Source: Aeromonas rivipollensis (lineage in GTDB: Bacteria; Pseudomonadota; Gammaproteobacteria; Enterobacterales; Aeromonadaceae). Taken from it: a stretch of DNA of 64,000 nt. Below are positions 40,611-48,355 of the stretch, piece by piece. Under the pieces are notes generated by a model. The model was not told the DNA's origin, did not search any database, and worked only from the letters and a program-made list of their open reading frames with translations. Positions within the stretch are counted from its first letter, which is position 1. Every line of letters starts with the position of its first letter. Position numbers and translations under genes: made by a program. The stretch lies in assembly GCF_037811135.1 (NCBI RefSeq), contig NZ_CP149130.1, positions 1,670,501 to 1,734,500 of the forward strand. The letters are read 5' to 3'.

Positions 40611-42993
40611 CTGCTCTTTCCTCCATAGCCAGCGCCTTGATGTGTGGCTTCATACTGGGCAAGAAATCCCGAACCTCTTCGGATGAAGGGGGGTGGATGG
40701 CGGCATCCATTACCCAGTCGATTGATTTACGTAGTTCATCAAAGGCGATCTCGAAGTCAGCATCCGACAAATCGTTCCCGAATGCCAGACTCCCTCGGGT
40801 CAGTACCGCACTACGCACTCGCATTCTGAGCTGTTCTTGGCGCAGCGCTTCTGCATCAGCCAGCTTTTTCTCTATCTCGGCCTCCACCGGGGTGAGCATT
40901 CCCTTGCGACCAGTGCCCAACACACTGGCTGAACCCGGCGAGTTGCGGCTCACAATCAGCCGATCGCCGACCAGTCGCACATATTGGCCGTCGGCGTGGA
41001 TGATGCTGCCGTGCAGCAGCAGGGCGGCGTTGCTCTCATCAAGCCCCATTCGGGCCAGCTCTTTAGCCAGAGCGGATCCTTCAACCCCCGATTTGGATCC
41101 TTTCGTACAGTTATTGACAGAACTCCGAGGGGGGCGGCTGCCGCCGCCTGACTGCAACTCGCTGCGCTCGCCCACTGCAGGCTCGCGCTGCTCGCCCAAA
41201 CCCGACCCGGTGACGCCCTTGCGCACTATCTGCCAGCCCTCGGTGCGGGTGACGGCGGTGGTCATGCCGATGTCGGTGATCACCCCCATCAGCTTGAGGA
41301 CGTCCTCGCCGTATTTGTTGGCAGCTTCATCAAGGCGCTTGGAGAGGCGGATCAGATGCTCTTTGCGGGGCAGGTCAATGCCGCCCATGGCGTCGATAAA
41401 GTCGCCCCAGCGGTTGTTGTCGGCGGCGGTGCGGGCGGCTTCGAGGATGCAATCCCACTCGATCACCTCGTCCCCCAGGCGGCGCAGCTCGCGCCACACA
41501 CTCACGGCGGGGCCGCCAATCTGCTGAAACTGGCGGATACGCCAGCAGCTCGCCCAGGCCGCCACGGCGATGGTGGTGTGGTCGACCGGTGCCTCGGCCT
41601 CGTAGTCCATCCCTACCTTGTGGCCGTCGATGTTCTTGGCTATGTACTTGGCGATGTAGCCGGTGGCGCTGCCCTGGGTCGGGTCGATCACCTTCCAATT
41701 CACCCTGGGGTTAAGCGCTTTTATGGTGTCCTTGTCAGTGATGTCGAGCAGATCAAAAACATCTTCCCCCTTGTTGCGCTTGGCAGTTCTTGCCAGTTCA
41801 TCCAGCTTGTCTCCGTTGGGCAATTTCAACTCTGCTCGATCAACGGCCGTAAAGTGGTATGCCAGTTGGGTCAGCAGAATTTGCTCATGCTCAGGATTGA
41901 TAAATAAGAGGCAGTGCCAGTGCGGGGTACCGTCATGGTGTGGCTCCACCACCCGAAATCCGAAAGGGCGGATCCCCTCTCTGGCCAGTGCGGCGCGAAC
42001 CCGCGCCCACTGTTTGCACAACAGGCGGTTGGTGTCGGTCGGGCAGGCGCCGTTGAACTTCTCGTTCTGGTAGGTCTTCGCCTTGTCTTTGCTGCCCTGG
42101 CGCCAGGCGTGATAGCTGGATGGGGCGGTCAGGGTTAGGAACAGGCCCAGCTTGCCCTGCTCCTGCGCCATGTCTTCAAAGCCCCGCATACGCACCATCA
42201 GCTCATGACGGCGGATCTCGGGGTTGGCGACCGAGCCCATCACCGCATCGACCAGGTCAATCTCTTGCCCCAGCTCTTCGTTGACCGCGCTCATGCCCGC
42301 CATCCAGGCTTGCTGGGCTGCTTTACGCTGGGTGAACTCGCGCACGGCGTGGGCACTGGCGTAGGGGCTGACCCCCTTGCGCACCTGGCCGGTGAGGATG
42401 GCGATCAGCTCGCAGTAGATGGCCCAGGCCCGGTTGATCTTGCGCTGCCACCATGACTCGTCGAGCAGGCGCACCAGCAAGCTGGCGGCGGCACCCTCGA
42501 ACTTGTCCACCTCGTCAGCCAGATCGTCACGCTCTTCCTGGCTCAGAGAGCGACGCAGCAGGCGCTCCACCTTGGTGCGCGGGTGAATGGGCAGGGGAGG
42601 GCAGAAGTGCCACGCCTTGGCCTGGGCCCCGATATCCGCCAACAGCTCGGCGGCAGTGCAGTTGGTTCCAGCTCGTGCCAGCATCTGCTGGCAGCGGCGT
42701 GCCCACTCGGCGGCGACCAGCTCACGGCGTATGTCGTTGCGCAGGTCGATCACCGGCACCGGAAACCGGCTCTGGGCGGCGGCGCAGGCATCCACCATGC
42801 GGCGCAGCCAGATATTGGCGGTCTTGGGGTTGGCCGGGTAGCGGCGTAGGAAGGTTGTGGCCAGCGGCTTGGCGACATGCCACTCGATGCGGGCCAGTTG
42901 CTCGGCCGCCCCGACCATGTTGATGGCGTGGTGCCCGACCAGATAGTGCTGGGGCAGCTGGATCCCGTGCAGGTTGGTGATGGCGTCCATCAT
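40600..42993 (-). CDS. A: Replication initiation endonuclease gpA
   Basis: 797 residues from the ATG at 42993 (P2 gpA 761). The HUH metal-binding motif is HWHCLLFI, and the paired active-site tyrosines are in YIAKYIAKNIDGH, matching P2 gpA's two-tyrosine motif. It nicks the origin, which in P2 lies within gene A itself, and starts rolling-circle replication. The start overlaps the upstream zinc-protein stop as ATGA. Confidence 0.95.
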   Translation of the reverse strand: MMDAITNLHGIQLPQHYLVGHHAINMVGAAEQLARIEWHVAKPLATTFLRRYPANPKTANIWLRRMVDACAAAQSRFPVPVIDLRNDIRRELVAAEWARRCQQMLARAGTNCTAAELLADIGAQAKAWHFCPPLPIHPRTKVERLLRRSLSQEERDDLADEVDKFEGAAASLLVRLLDESWWQRKINRAWAIYCELIAILTGQVRKGVSPYASAHAVREFTQRKAAQQAWMAGMSAVNEELGQEIDLVDAVMGSVANPEIRRHELMVRMRGFEDMAQEQGKLGLFLTLTAPSSYHAWRQGSKDKAKTYQNEKFNGACPTDTNRLLCKQWARVRAALAREGIRPFGFRVVEPHHDGTPHWHCLLFINPEHEQILLTQLAYHFTAVDRAELKLPNGDKLDELARTAKRNKGEDVFDLLDITDKDTIKALNPRVNWKVIDPTQGSATGYIAKYIAKNIDGHKVGMDYEAEAPVDHTTIAVAAWASCWRIRQFQQIGGPAVSVWRELRRLGDEVIEWDCILEAARTAADNNRWGDFIDAMGGIDLPRKEHLIRLSKRLDEAANKYGEDVLKLMGVITDIGMTTAVTRTEGWQIVRKGVTGSGLGEQREPAVGERSELQSGGGSRPPRSSVNNCTKGSKSGVEGSALAKELARMGLDESNAALLLHGSIIHADGQYVRLVGDRLIVSRNSPGSASVLGTGRKGMLTPVEAEIEKKLADAEALRQEQLRMRVRSAVLTRGSLAFGNDLSDADFEIAFDELRKSIDWVMDAAIHPPSSEEVRDFLPSMKPHIKALAMEERADEQ

Positions 42994-43430
42994 TTGCACA
43001 CCCCGCACTTTTCGGTCACATACTCGTTGGGTTGCAGATAGCGGCCGCAGGTGGAGCAGGTCGGTACCATGTCCAGGGTGGCGAGCCGATCAGACCAGCA
43101 GGTGGCCTCGCAGAAAAACAGGCTGGTGAGCCGGTTGCCGACCAGGATGACCGGGTGCACATGGCCGAACTCGCCGCAACAACTGCAGCGCATCGAGGGG
43201 CGGGCGTTGGCCGGGACGGTCTTCACCACGGTTTCACTGGCGGCGCGGGCCAGCGGCCAGCAAGTTTCGACGCAGTAGGGGTAAGAACGGCGACCGTGTC
43301 GGCCCGCTACCGGCAGGCAAACCGCCATCTGGCGGCACTTGGTGCAGGGCTCAAGCGTCACGATATTGCTGTTTGCAGGGCGCACGACGCCCAAAGCCGG
43401 GGCAAGCCCGGCTGGTTTTTGGTGAGTCAT
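42990..43430 (-). CDS. Cysteine-rich zinc-binding protein, early operon
   Basis: 146 residues from the ATG at 43430. Cysteine pairs CTKC, CSCC, CEATC, CSTC and a final CGVC suggest two or three zinc sites. No family recognised. The stop overlaps the gpA start and the start overlaps the previous stop by one base (TAATG), so it is tightly coupled. Confidence 0.7.
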   Translation of the reverse strand: MTHQKPAGLAPALGVVRPANSNIVTLEPCTKCRQMAVCLPVAGRHGRRSYPYCVETCWPLARAASETVVKTVPANARPSMRCSCCGEFGHVHPVILVGNRLTSLFFCEATCWSDRLATLDMVPTCSTCGRYLQPNEYVTEKCGVCK

Positions 43431-43636
43431 TAGATGGCGCCTCCGTTGTATGACTGGCGCAGACGGGCGGCAGATTGGTGCTCGCAGCGGCGGGCCGCGC
43501 GCACCATGACCAGCAGGGTTTTGATATATCGATGGGGACGGCAGGGACGGCGACGGGCATCCAGTAACTCGAGTTGGTATTCCCGGCGGCGCGCGGCGTC
43601 GCTCAACATGGCATCTAGCCAGAAGTCGTGGATCAT
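43430..43636 (-). CDS. Small basic hypothetical protein, early operon
   Basis: 68 residues from the ATG at 43636, overlapping the previous stop as ATGA. Arginine-rich (ARRREYQLELLDARRRP). Function unknown; overlap on both sides supports it as a real gene. Confidence 0.6.
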   Translation of the reverse strand: MIHDFWLDAMLSDAARRREYQLELLDARRRPCRPHRYIKTLLVMVRAARRCEHQSAARLRQSYNGGAI

Positions 43637-43950
43637 TTGATGGTCTCCCCCAATCCGTGGAGTGGCTCGCACTCGGCCCACCACTCGGCGATCTCTGTGG
43701 CCAGCGCGACTTCACCGCCACCCAGAGCCAGCCAATACACGGCGCGGATGGCGCCCAGGGCCAGCAGCTCCTGGGTGATGTTGCGGTTTCTACGGGCATC
43801 ACTGCCCGAGGTGTTGAACTCCTCCTGCGCTGCTTCCCAGTGCTTGGTCAGTGGGCTGACCGGCGCCAGTGGCTGCATATGGGCGGGGCCAGATTCGGCG
43901 CCACCCAGCTCGTCGATTGGCGGCTCCAGTTCGAACAGGTCATCATGCAT
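43633..43950 (-). CDS. Hypothetical protein, early operon
   Basis: 105 residues, acidic N-terminus (MHDDLFELEPPIDELG). Overlaps neighbours on both sides. Family not recognised. Confidence 0.65.
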   Translation of the reverse strand: MHDDLFELEPPIDELGGAESGPAHMQPLAPVSPLTKHWEAAQEEFNTSGSDARRNRNITQELLALGAIRAVYWLALGGGEVALATEIAEWWAECEPLHGLGETIK

Positions 43951-44131
43951 GTCGGCCCCCTTTGGTGTTCAGATTCAGCCAGAGCGAGCGCCAGGCATGT
44001 GCATTGGCGGCGTGGTGCTGTGCCGCGATATCGTCGGAGCGAGTCATATTGCGGCGCCGTGCCAGTCTGGCCAGATGCCAATGGCACTCCTTCACATTGC
44101 GTAGTGCGTTCGAAATCGCTACATTGCGCAT
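43943..44131 (-). CDS. Small hypothetical protein, early operon
   Basis: 62 residues, basic and histidine-rich (HWHLARLARRRNMTRSD). Overlaps the following gene by 8 bases. A hairpin lies directly upstream. Unknown function. Confidence 0.5.
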   Translation of the reverse strand: MRNVAISNALRNVKECHWHLARLARRRNMTRSDDIAAQHHAANAHAWRSLWLNLNTKGGRHA

Positions 44132-44156
44132 ATCAGTTACCTCAGTTGCTGATGGA

Positions 44157-44195
44157 AACCCCGCTGGTGCGCCAACACCGATAGCGGGGTTTTTT
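44157..44195. terminator. Long hairpin within the early operon
   Basis: Stem AACCCCGCTGGTG / CACC..AGCGGGGTT. A T6 tract follows on the plus strand but only TTT on the minus strand. It could stop antisense transcription or partly attenuate the leftward early operon between the 147-residue and 62-residue genes. Confidence 0.6.
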
Positions 44196-44637
44196 ATTGG
44201 CCGTTTCCGGCCACCTTCTGCAAAACCGCTCTGCGGTTTTCCAATACGCTGGCCTGCTCGTTGAGCTCGGCCCGGCGCTTGTTCTCAAGCTCTGCCTGTT
44301 CCCGCTCGCTGCGGGTTGGTCCCTTGCTGCGGCCAGTGGGGCGGTGCCATTCACGGCGGTGCAGCACGCCGCCATCAAACTCGTGCAGGGAGGCGAGCAA
44401 CTCCCCCAGGGCGAGGCGGATCGCCTCTTGCTGGTCAAAATCGAACTGGTCCAGTTCGCGGGTGCCATAGGTGGTTGATAACCCGGCGGCGTAGCAGAGC
44501 ACGGCGCGGGCCGGGGTCGGCAGGCGTGACCAGCGGCTGGCCGCCCCATTGCGGCCGAACTGGGCGCGCATCTCGGCCAGCGCCACCTCTGCGGCGCTGG
44601 GTTGTTGAGTGAACTCGATTACCTTTGCGGTGTTCAT
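44194..44637 (-). CDS. Hypothetical protein, early operon
   Basis: 147 residues. A predicted helical protein with LPTPARAVLCYAAGLS and a charged coiled-coil-like C-terminus (about 108-140). Conserved-looking in position among P2-like early genes but no function known to me. Confidence 0.65.
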   Translation of the reverse strand: MNTAKVIEFTQQPSAAEVALAEMRAQFGRNGAASRWSRLPTPARAVLCYAAGLSTTYGTRELDQFDFDQQEAIRLALGELLASLHEFDGGVLHRREWHRPTGRSKGPTRSEREQAELENKRRAELNEQASVLENRRAVLQKVAGNGQ

Positions 44638-44652
44638 GGGGTGGCCCTCCGG

Positions 44653-44874
44653 TTATGCCTGCAGCAGCCTGGTCAGCCAGTGCGGACGAGATTGGCGGCA
44701 TGGTCGAAAGCGCAGCGCGCCACGGCGGCCGCGCTGGTCTTCCAGATAACTGCCGTCGAAACGGGTGGTGTTGCGCATCACCGGCTCGTCGCCGTTGGTG
44801 ACGACAGTGGCGCGGGTGAACAGCAAAAATGGCAGCGGGATCAGGCCCGTCTGCTCGGCGCGAAGTCTGCTCAT
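44653..44874 (-). CDS. Small hypothetical protein coupled to ogr
   Basis: 73 residues from the ATG at 44874, overlapping the ogr stop as ATGA. Begins MSRLRAEQTGLIPLPFLLFT; basic C-terminus. Unknown; supported by coupling only. Confidence 0.5.
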   Translation of the reverse strand: MSRLRAEQTGLIPLPFLLFTRATVVTNGDEPVMRNTTRFDGSYLEDQRGRRGALRFRPCRQSRPHWLTRLLQA

Positions 44875-45095
44875 TGGGCCACCGCCTTCGCCCTGCGCGG
44901 GACCATGGGCAGCACAATGGCCGGGTTGGGCATTGCACTGGGGCTGATGGTCGCGATGATCTCGAACCCCGCCTTGAAGGTGTGGCCGCACTCCACGTTG
45001 CTGCACTGGTAAGTGGCAATGCCGCACAGTGGGCTCATCCGGGTGGAAGTGCGGGTGCTGGCGCGAGATCCGCAGTGGGGGCAAATCAATCTCAT
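44871..45095 (-). CDS. ogr: Ogr/Delta-type late transcription activator
   Basis: 74 residues from the ATG at 45095 (P2 Ogr 72). The zinc-binding cysteines CPHCG and CSNVEC and the N-terminal MRLICPHCGSRAS are typical. It should activate the FI, V and O/P late promoters with host RNA polymerase by binding the palindromes described above. In P2 ogr follows gene D near attP; here it lies in the early operon right after cII. Confidence 0.92.
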   Translation of the reverse strand: MRLICPHCGSRASTRTSTRMSPLCGIATYQCSNVECGHTFKAGFEIIATISPSAMPNPAIVLPMVPRRAKAVAQ

Positions 45096-45105
45096 GTCTG
45101 GTCTC

Positions 45106-45621
45106 CTATGCGCCGAGGGCTGCGCGGGCCATGTCGGCAGCACACGCAAGACCAGGGACGGCGTGAAAGCGGTCTTCGACCTCGGTAGCCAGCAGCACCA
45201 GGTGCTCGATGCCAGCCCAGATGCCGGAGACGACGGTGTTTCGGTTGGATTTGGTGACGCGGTCACCGGCAAGCAGGGTGGTCGCCTGAGCGGTGACACC
45301 CAGGATCTGGGCCCCCGCATTGAGCGCCTGCTGGGCACGTGCTTCTGGTGCAGCGGTCGCCGCCGCCGGCAGGCGCACGGCCGTCAATTGGCAATCAAAC
45401 AGCAGCCCGTCGAACAGGGTGTCGTCACCGGTGACGCGGTACAGGTCGATAAGGTCTGTCGCAGTCAACTTGTGCCGCGCCTGCGCCGGGTTGAACTTGT
45501 TGCGCAGCACATCGGCGCTCATGCCGATCTGCGCGGCCAGGTCGGCAAGGTTGTGCACCTGCTTGAAGCGGTCGCAGGCGCTGGCGAAATGGCGGTGTAG
45601 GTTTTGTTGGCAGTTAGACAC
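45106..45621 (-). CDS. cII: Phage regulatory protein CII (CP76 family)
   Basis: 171 residues. Begins with a helix-turn-helix-like region (LADLAAQIGMSADVLRNKFN, about 26-45) followed by KLTATDLIDLYRVTGDDTLF, as in CII/CP76 proteins of Vibrio K139-like phages. It probably regulates the choice between lysis and lysogeny. Second or third gene of the leftward early operon. Confidence 0.85.
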   Translation of the reverse strand: MSNCQQNLHRHFASACDRFKQVHNLADLAAQIGMSADVLRNKFNPAQARHKLTATDLIDLYRVTGDDTLFDGLLFDCQLTAVRLPAAATAAPEARAQQALNAGAQILGVTAQATTLLAGDRVTKSNRNTVVSGIWAGIEHLVLLATEVEDRFHAVPGLACAADMARAALGA

Positions 45622-45654
45622 TATCGGCTCCTGTTCGCAGTCGCTACTGTGGGA

Positions 45655-46017
45655 TCAAGCCACAGAACGGGACGTGGGCTTCTTGGTCAGCGCACGGCTT
45701 GCCAGCCGCCGCCCGGAGTTCTCATTGACCAGCTTGAAATACTGCTCCGGCTCGCTGGCCATCTCGCGCCAGCGCACCAAATTGACCCAGGGCTGATCAC
45801 CGGCGCGCAGCTTGGGAATGATGGGAATACGGCCATCGGCAATCATGTCCTGGGCGGTGCGCTTGGGGAGCTTGAACTTGTAGACGTCGAGCAGCATGTC
45901 CAAAAAGGCATCGAGCGGAATGGCCGGCAGGGCTTGCAAGGCCAGCCCTTGCTTGATGGCCGCCAGCTCACGCAGTACCTCGGTGATGGGCTCGACGGGA
46001 TGACTTTCCATCGTCAT
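45655..46017 (-). CDS. Cox/Apl-like DNA-binding regulator (possible excisionase)
   Basis: 120 residues. The central part LPKRTAQDMIADGRIPIIPK followed by PWVNLVRWREMA resembles the winged-helix core of P2 Cox (helix, then K/R-rich wing, then a conserved W). In P2-like phages Cox blocks the repressor promoter and directs excision. The match is by pattern; the N-terminal 45 residues are extra. Confidence 0.6.
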   Translation of the reverse strand: MTMESHPVEPITEVLRELAAIKQGLALQALPAIPLDAFLDMLLDVYKFKLPKRTAQDMIADGRIPIIPKLRAGDQPWVNLVRWREMASEPEQYFKLVNENSGRRLASRALTKKPTSRSVA

Positions 46018-46027
46018 GGCGATCTCC

Positions 46028-46219
46028 TTACTGCGCCGGGCGGGCAGAAGGTGCCGCGGGGTTGGCTTTTAACTGGCCGCCTGTCAGTAGCTCAATCTGG
46101 TAAGCGCGGCCTTGGGGGATGGTGTCACCCCACTGAGAAACAGACTGAGGCTTGATACCGAGGGCGGCAGCTAACTGAACAACGCCACCGTAGTGTTTTA
46201 TGGCTTCATTCTTTTTCAT
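46028..46219 (-). CDS. Cro-like repressor
   Basis: 63 residues with a helix-turn-helix VVQLAAALGIKPQSVSQWGD (about 13-32), typical of small Cro/YdaS-type proteins. Divergent from cI across a 129-base operator region; first gene of the leftward early operon. Confidence 0.85.
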   Translation of the reverse strand: MKKNEAIKHYGGVVQLAAALGIKPQSVSQWGDTIPQGRAYQIELLTGGQLKANPAAPSARPAQ

Positions 46220-46263
46220 TTTCTTACGTTCCCAGATGAGTTGACTTACCTAATGGAAGAGAA

Positions 46264-46349
46264 TGTAAGCTCGCCTACTGGCAAAAGCAACAAAAACTTA
46301 CCAAAAAAGGAAGTAAAAACTCCGGAGTCGTTCTGTAAGATAACTTACA
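46264..46349. promoter_or_regulatory. Immunity operators between cro and cI
   Basis: TGTAAG-N4-CTTACA at 46334-46349 is a perfect two-fold site that overlaps the first base of the cI start codon. TGTAAG-N4-CCTACT at 46264-46279 is a near copy, centres 70 bases apart. Single CTTAC half-sites also occur near 46230, 46247 and 46297. The site on the cI start suggests negative autoregulation or Cro control. Confidence 0.65.
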
Positions 46350-47026
46350 TGAACATACATTCGCGCATAAAATCACAACGACTAGTCCACGGCTTGACCC
46401 AAGAATCCTTGGCAAAAAAGCTGGGGATAAACCGTGTCTCTATAAGCCAATGGGAGCGGGGTGACACCTCACCCAAAGGTAACAACCTGGTCAGGCTTGC
46501 TGAAATTCTCGGCGTAAAGCCAGAATGGTTGCTCTTCGGGGGAGATGCAGTAGGGGGTTCCGGGACAAACCTAGCTGGTTATCACAACGTCGAGCCAGCG
46601 GTGATTCCCCAGGGGAACCGTATCCCGATCCTCAGTTATGTGCAGGCAGGGAACTGGCGCGAGATTTGTGAGCAGGCCACCACCTTTGATGGCAATGTCG
46701 AATATGTGACGGCCAGCGTCGATATCGGGCCCTGTGGCTTTGGCCTCTGGATCCGGGGTCATTCCATGACCCCGATGTTCAACGAAGGGGACCTGGTCAT
46801 CATCGACCCCGATGAACAACCCCGGCCGGGCGACTATGTGGTCGCCAAGAACGGCAGCGAAGAGGCCACCTTCAAGAAGTACCGCCCCCGCGGCATCGAC
46901 GAGAGCGGGCAAGAGGTCTTCGAACTGGTGCCCCTCAACGACGATTTCCCCACCATGCACTCCGACCGGCAGCACATCGAAATCATCGGCGTGATGGTAG
47001 AACACCGCATTTTCAGAAAACGATAG
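46349..47026 (+). CDS. cI: CI-type repressor (XRE plus S24 peptidase domain)
   Basis: 225 residues from the ATG at 46349; an in-frame extension upstream runs through the operators and is not likely translated. N-terminal HTH LTQESLAKKLGINRVSISQW (about 15-34), cleavage site in YVQAGNW (Ala-Gly), catalytic Ser in RGHSMTPMFNEGD and Lys in VVAKNGSEEATFKKY. It maintains lysogeny and should be cleaved with RecA during SOS, so induction of the prophage and of umuDC would coincide. Confidence 0.95.
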   Translation: MNIHSRIKSQRLVHGLTQESLAKKLGINRVSISQWERGDTSPKGNNLVRLAEILGVKPEWLLFGGDAVGGSGTNLAGYHNVEPAVIPQGNRIPILSYVQAGNWREICEQATTFDGNVEYVTASVDIGPCGFGLWIRGHSMTPMFNEGDLVIIDPDEQPRPGDYVVAKNGSEEATFKKYRPRGIDESGQEVFELVPLNDDFPTMHSDRQHIEIIGVMVEHRIFRKR

Positions 47027-47046
47027 GGCGCTGATGCGCCCTTTTT
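47026..47046 (+). terminator. Terminator after cI
   Basis: Stem GGGCGC / GCGCCC with loop TGAT followed by T5, overlapping the cI stop codon. Confidence 0.85.
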
Positions 47047-47070
47047 ATATCTTTATTTCTCGGAGGAGAG

Positions 47071-47397
47071 ATGGATAGCAAGGTTAGTGATGCGGTGTTG
47101 AATCGGGAGGCGGTCAATGAGTTGACCAGATCAAATAACGCTTCGTCACGTATTGTCAGCGCGGCTGATGAGTCGAAGGCGAAAGAGTTGCTCAAGGCTC
47201 TCCATCAACGCGGTATCACACTCATGCCTGATATCATGCAACAACATGCGGAAGCTCTGGGATGGGAATCTCGATACGCCAAGATATTAGCCAAATTGGC
47301 AGTACAAATCGGCAACGGTGGCAGAGTTGTTATCAAGCAACCTCTCGGCTGGGGTGAGACAAGAGCTGCTGAGATTTTGGCAAAGTTCGGCCTCTAA
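47071..47397 (+). CDS. Hypothetical protein downstream of cI
   Basis: 108 residues, predicted helical, preceded by GGAGGAG 5 bases from the ATG. Contains VLNREAVNELTRSNNASSRI and IKQPLGWGETRAAEILAKFG. No family recognised. Stop overlaps the converging gene by four bases. Confidence 0.65.
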   Translation: MDSKVSDAVLNREAVNELTRSNNASSRIVSAADESKAKELLKALHQRGITLMPDIMQQHAEALGWESRYAKILAKLAVQIGNGGRVVIKQPLGWGETRAAEILAKFGL

Positions 47398-47645
47398 AGG
47401 GGGCCACCGCTCACCACCCGTCGATCAAAGCGAGCGAGCATCTTGTTTTCCTCATGGTCGCACCATCTTTTGAGGATGAGCATAAGGTCGTGATGGTACT
47501 CATCGGGGGTCGCATTGTAGAGCGCGTTCCATTCGGGATGGTCGAGCGAACAGAAATAGTCCGAGGCGGCACTGAACAGTTTGTGGTTCAAACCGACTCT
47601 GCATTTCTCGGCCTGCTGATTACGTACGGTTTTGAGAGTGTGCAT
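47394..47645 (-). CDS. Small hypothetical protein
   Basis: 83 residues, begins MHTLKTVRNQQAEKCRVGLN. Soluble and acidic in the middle (YNATPDEYHHDL). Convergent with the 108-residue gene. Unknown function. Confidence 0.55.
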   Translation of the reverse strand: MHTLKTVRNQQAEKCRVGLNHKLFSAASDYFCSLDHPEWNALYNATPDEYHHDLMLILKRWCDHEENKMLARFDRRVVSGGPL

Positions 47646-47656
47646 AGGTTACCCCA

Positions 47657-47872
47657 TTACTTCTTTCGCTGGTCAGCATCACGCAGCGCATTGGGCAGTG
47701 ACCAGCTCAAGGCTTCAGCTAGGTATGCCAGATTCAGGGTGGGAAGCGTGGTTTCCCAATAGGCTCGGGCGTTAATCCGATCCATTTCACCCTCGATCTG
47801 CATCCGAATCGTCCGGGCCAGGTTGTGAATGGTCTCGGCCTTTTCTTTGTTCTCTTGAAAGGGAGTTTTCAT
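47657..47872 (-). CDS. Small hypothetical protein, start codon shared with divergent gene
   Basis: 71 residues from the ATG at 47872 (MKTPFQENKEKAETIHNLAR); an upstream ATG at 47887 also exists. Helical, charged. The minus-strand ATG and the plus-strand ATG at 47871 share the tetramer CATG, so each 5' leader lies inside the other gene. No ribosome site is seen on this strand, so this gene is the less certain of the two. Confidence 0.45.
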   Translation of the reverse strand: MKTPFQENKEKAETIHNLARTIRMQIEGEMDRINARAYWETTLPTLNLAYLAEALSWSLPNALRDADQRKK

Positions 47873-48287
47873 GGCAAGCACCAACATTGAACAGTTTGAT
47901 TTGATGGTCGGTAAGACGTTCGCATACCTCTACAATCGCTTCCCGATGCCAGCCAACCTTAGTGTCGGCACACTTATAGGTGAAGAAAATGTGTATGTGG
48001 AAGACGGATTCACAGGAGTAGAGCTGACGTCAGAGGCTGAGCTCGCTTATGCCACCTATGCCTGGTTGCTTAATGCTGGCTACATCGATGGTAAGGCTAT
48101 TTTCAATCAAGGCATCAGTGATGCCGTGCTGTCGACCAAAGGCCTGGAAACACTAAAAGCTGTTCCTGATAGCCTGCAAGGTAGCTTGGGTGAGCGTCTT
48201 CAAGAGGCAGCCAGCCATCATGGTGTTGATCTGGTGAAGTCACTGGCGTCCGAAGCTCTTTCGTTTGGGGTGAAACTACTGCTATAA
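47871..48287 (+). CDS. Hypothetical protein upstream of the AbiC-like gene
   Basis: 138 residues preceded by GGGAG. Contains VYVEDGFTGVELTSEAELAY and an amphipathic C-terminus. Less GC-rich than the phage core. No family recognised. Confidence 0.65.
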   Translation: MASTNIEQFDLMVGKTFAYLYNRFPMPANLSVGTLIGEENVYVEDGFTGVELTSEAELAYATYAWLLNAGYIDGKAIFNQGISDAVLSTKGLETLKAVPDSLQGSLGERLQEAASHHGVDLVKSLASEALSFGVKLLL

Positions 48288-48355
48288 ACTAGCAACTACA
48301 GTTAGTCTCATAATAAATTTAAAACTATAACTTATGGATTGGAGCGGGCTATCAT

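Noticed and set aside
46193-46348. N-terminal extension of CI
   Set aside because: It would translate the operator region and precedes the family start MNIHSRIKSQRL; the ATG at 46349 gives the normal length.
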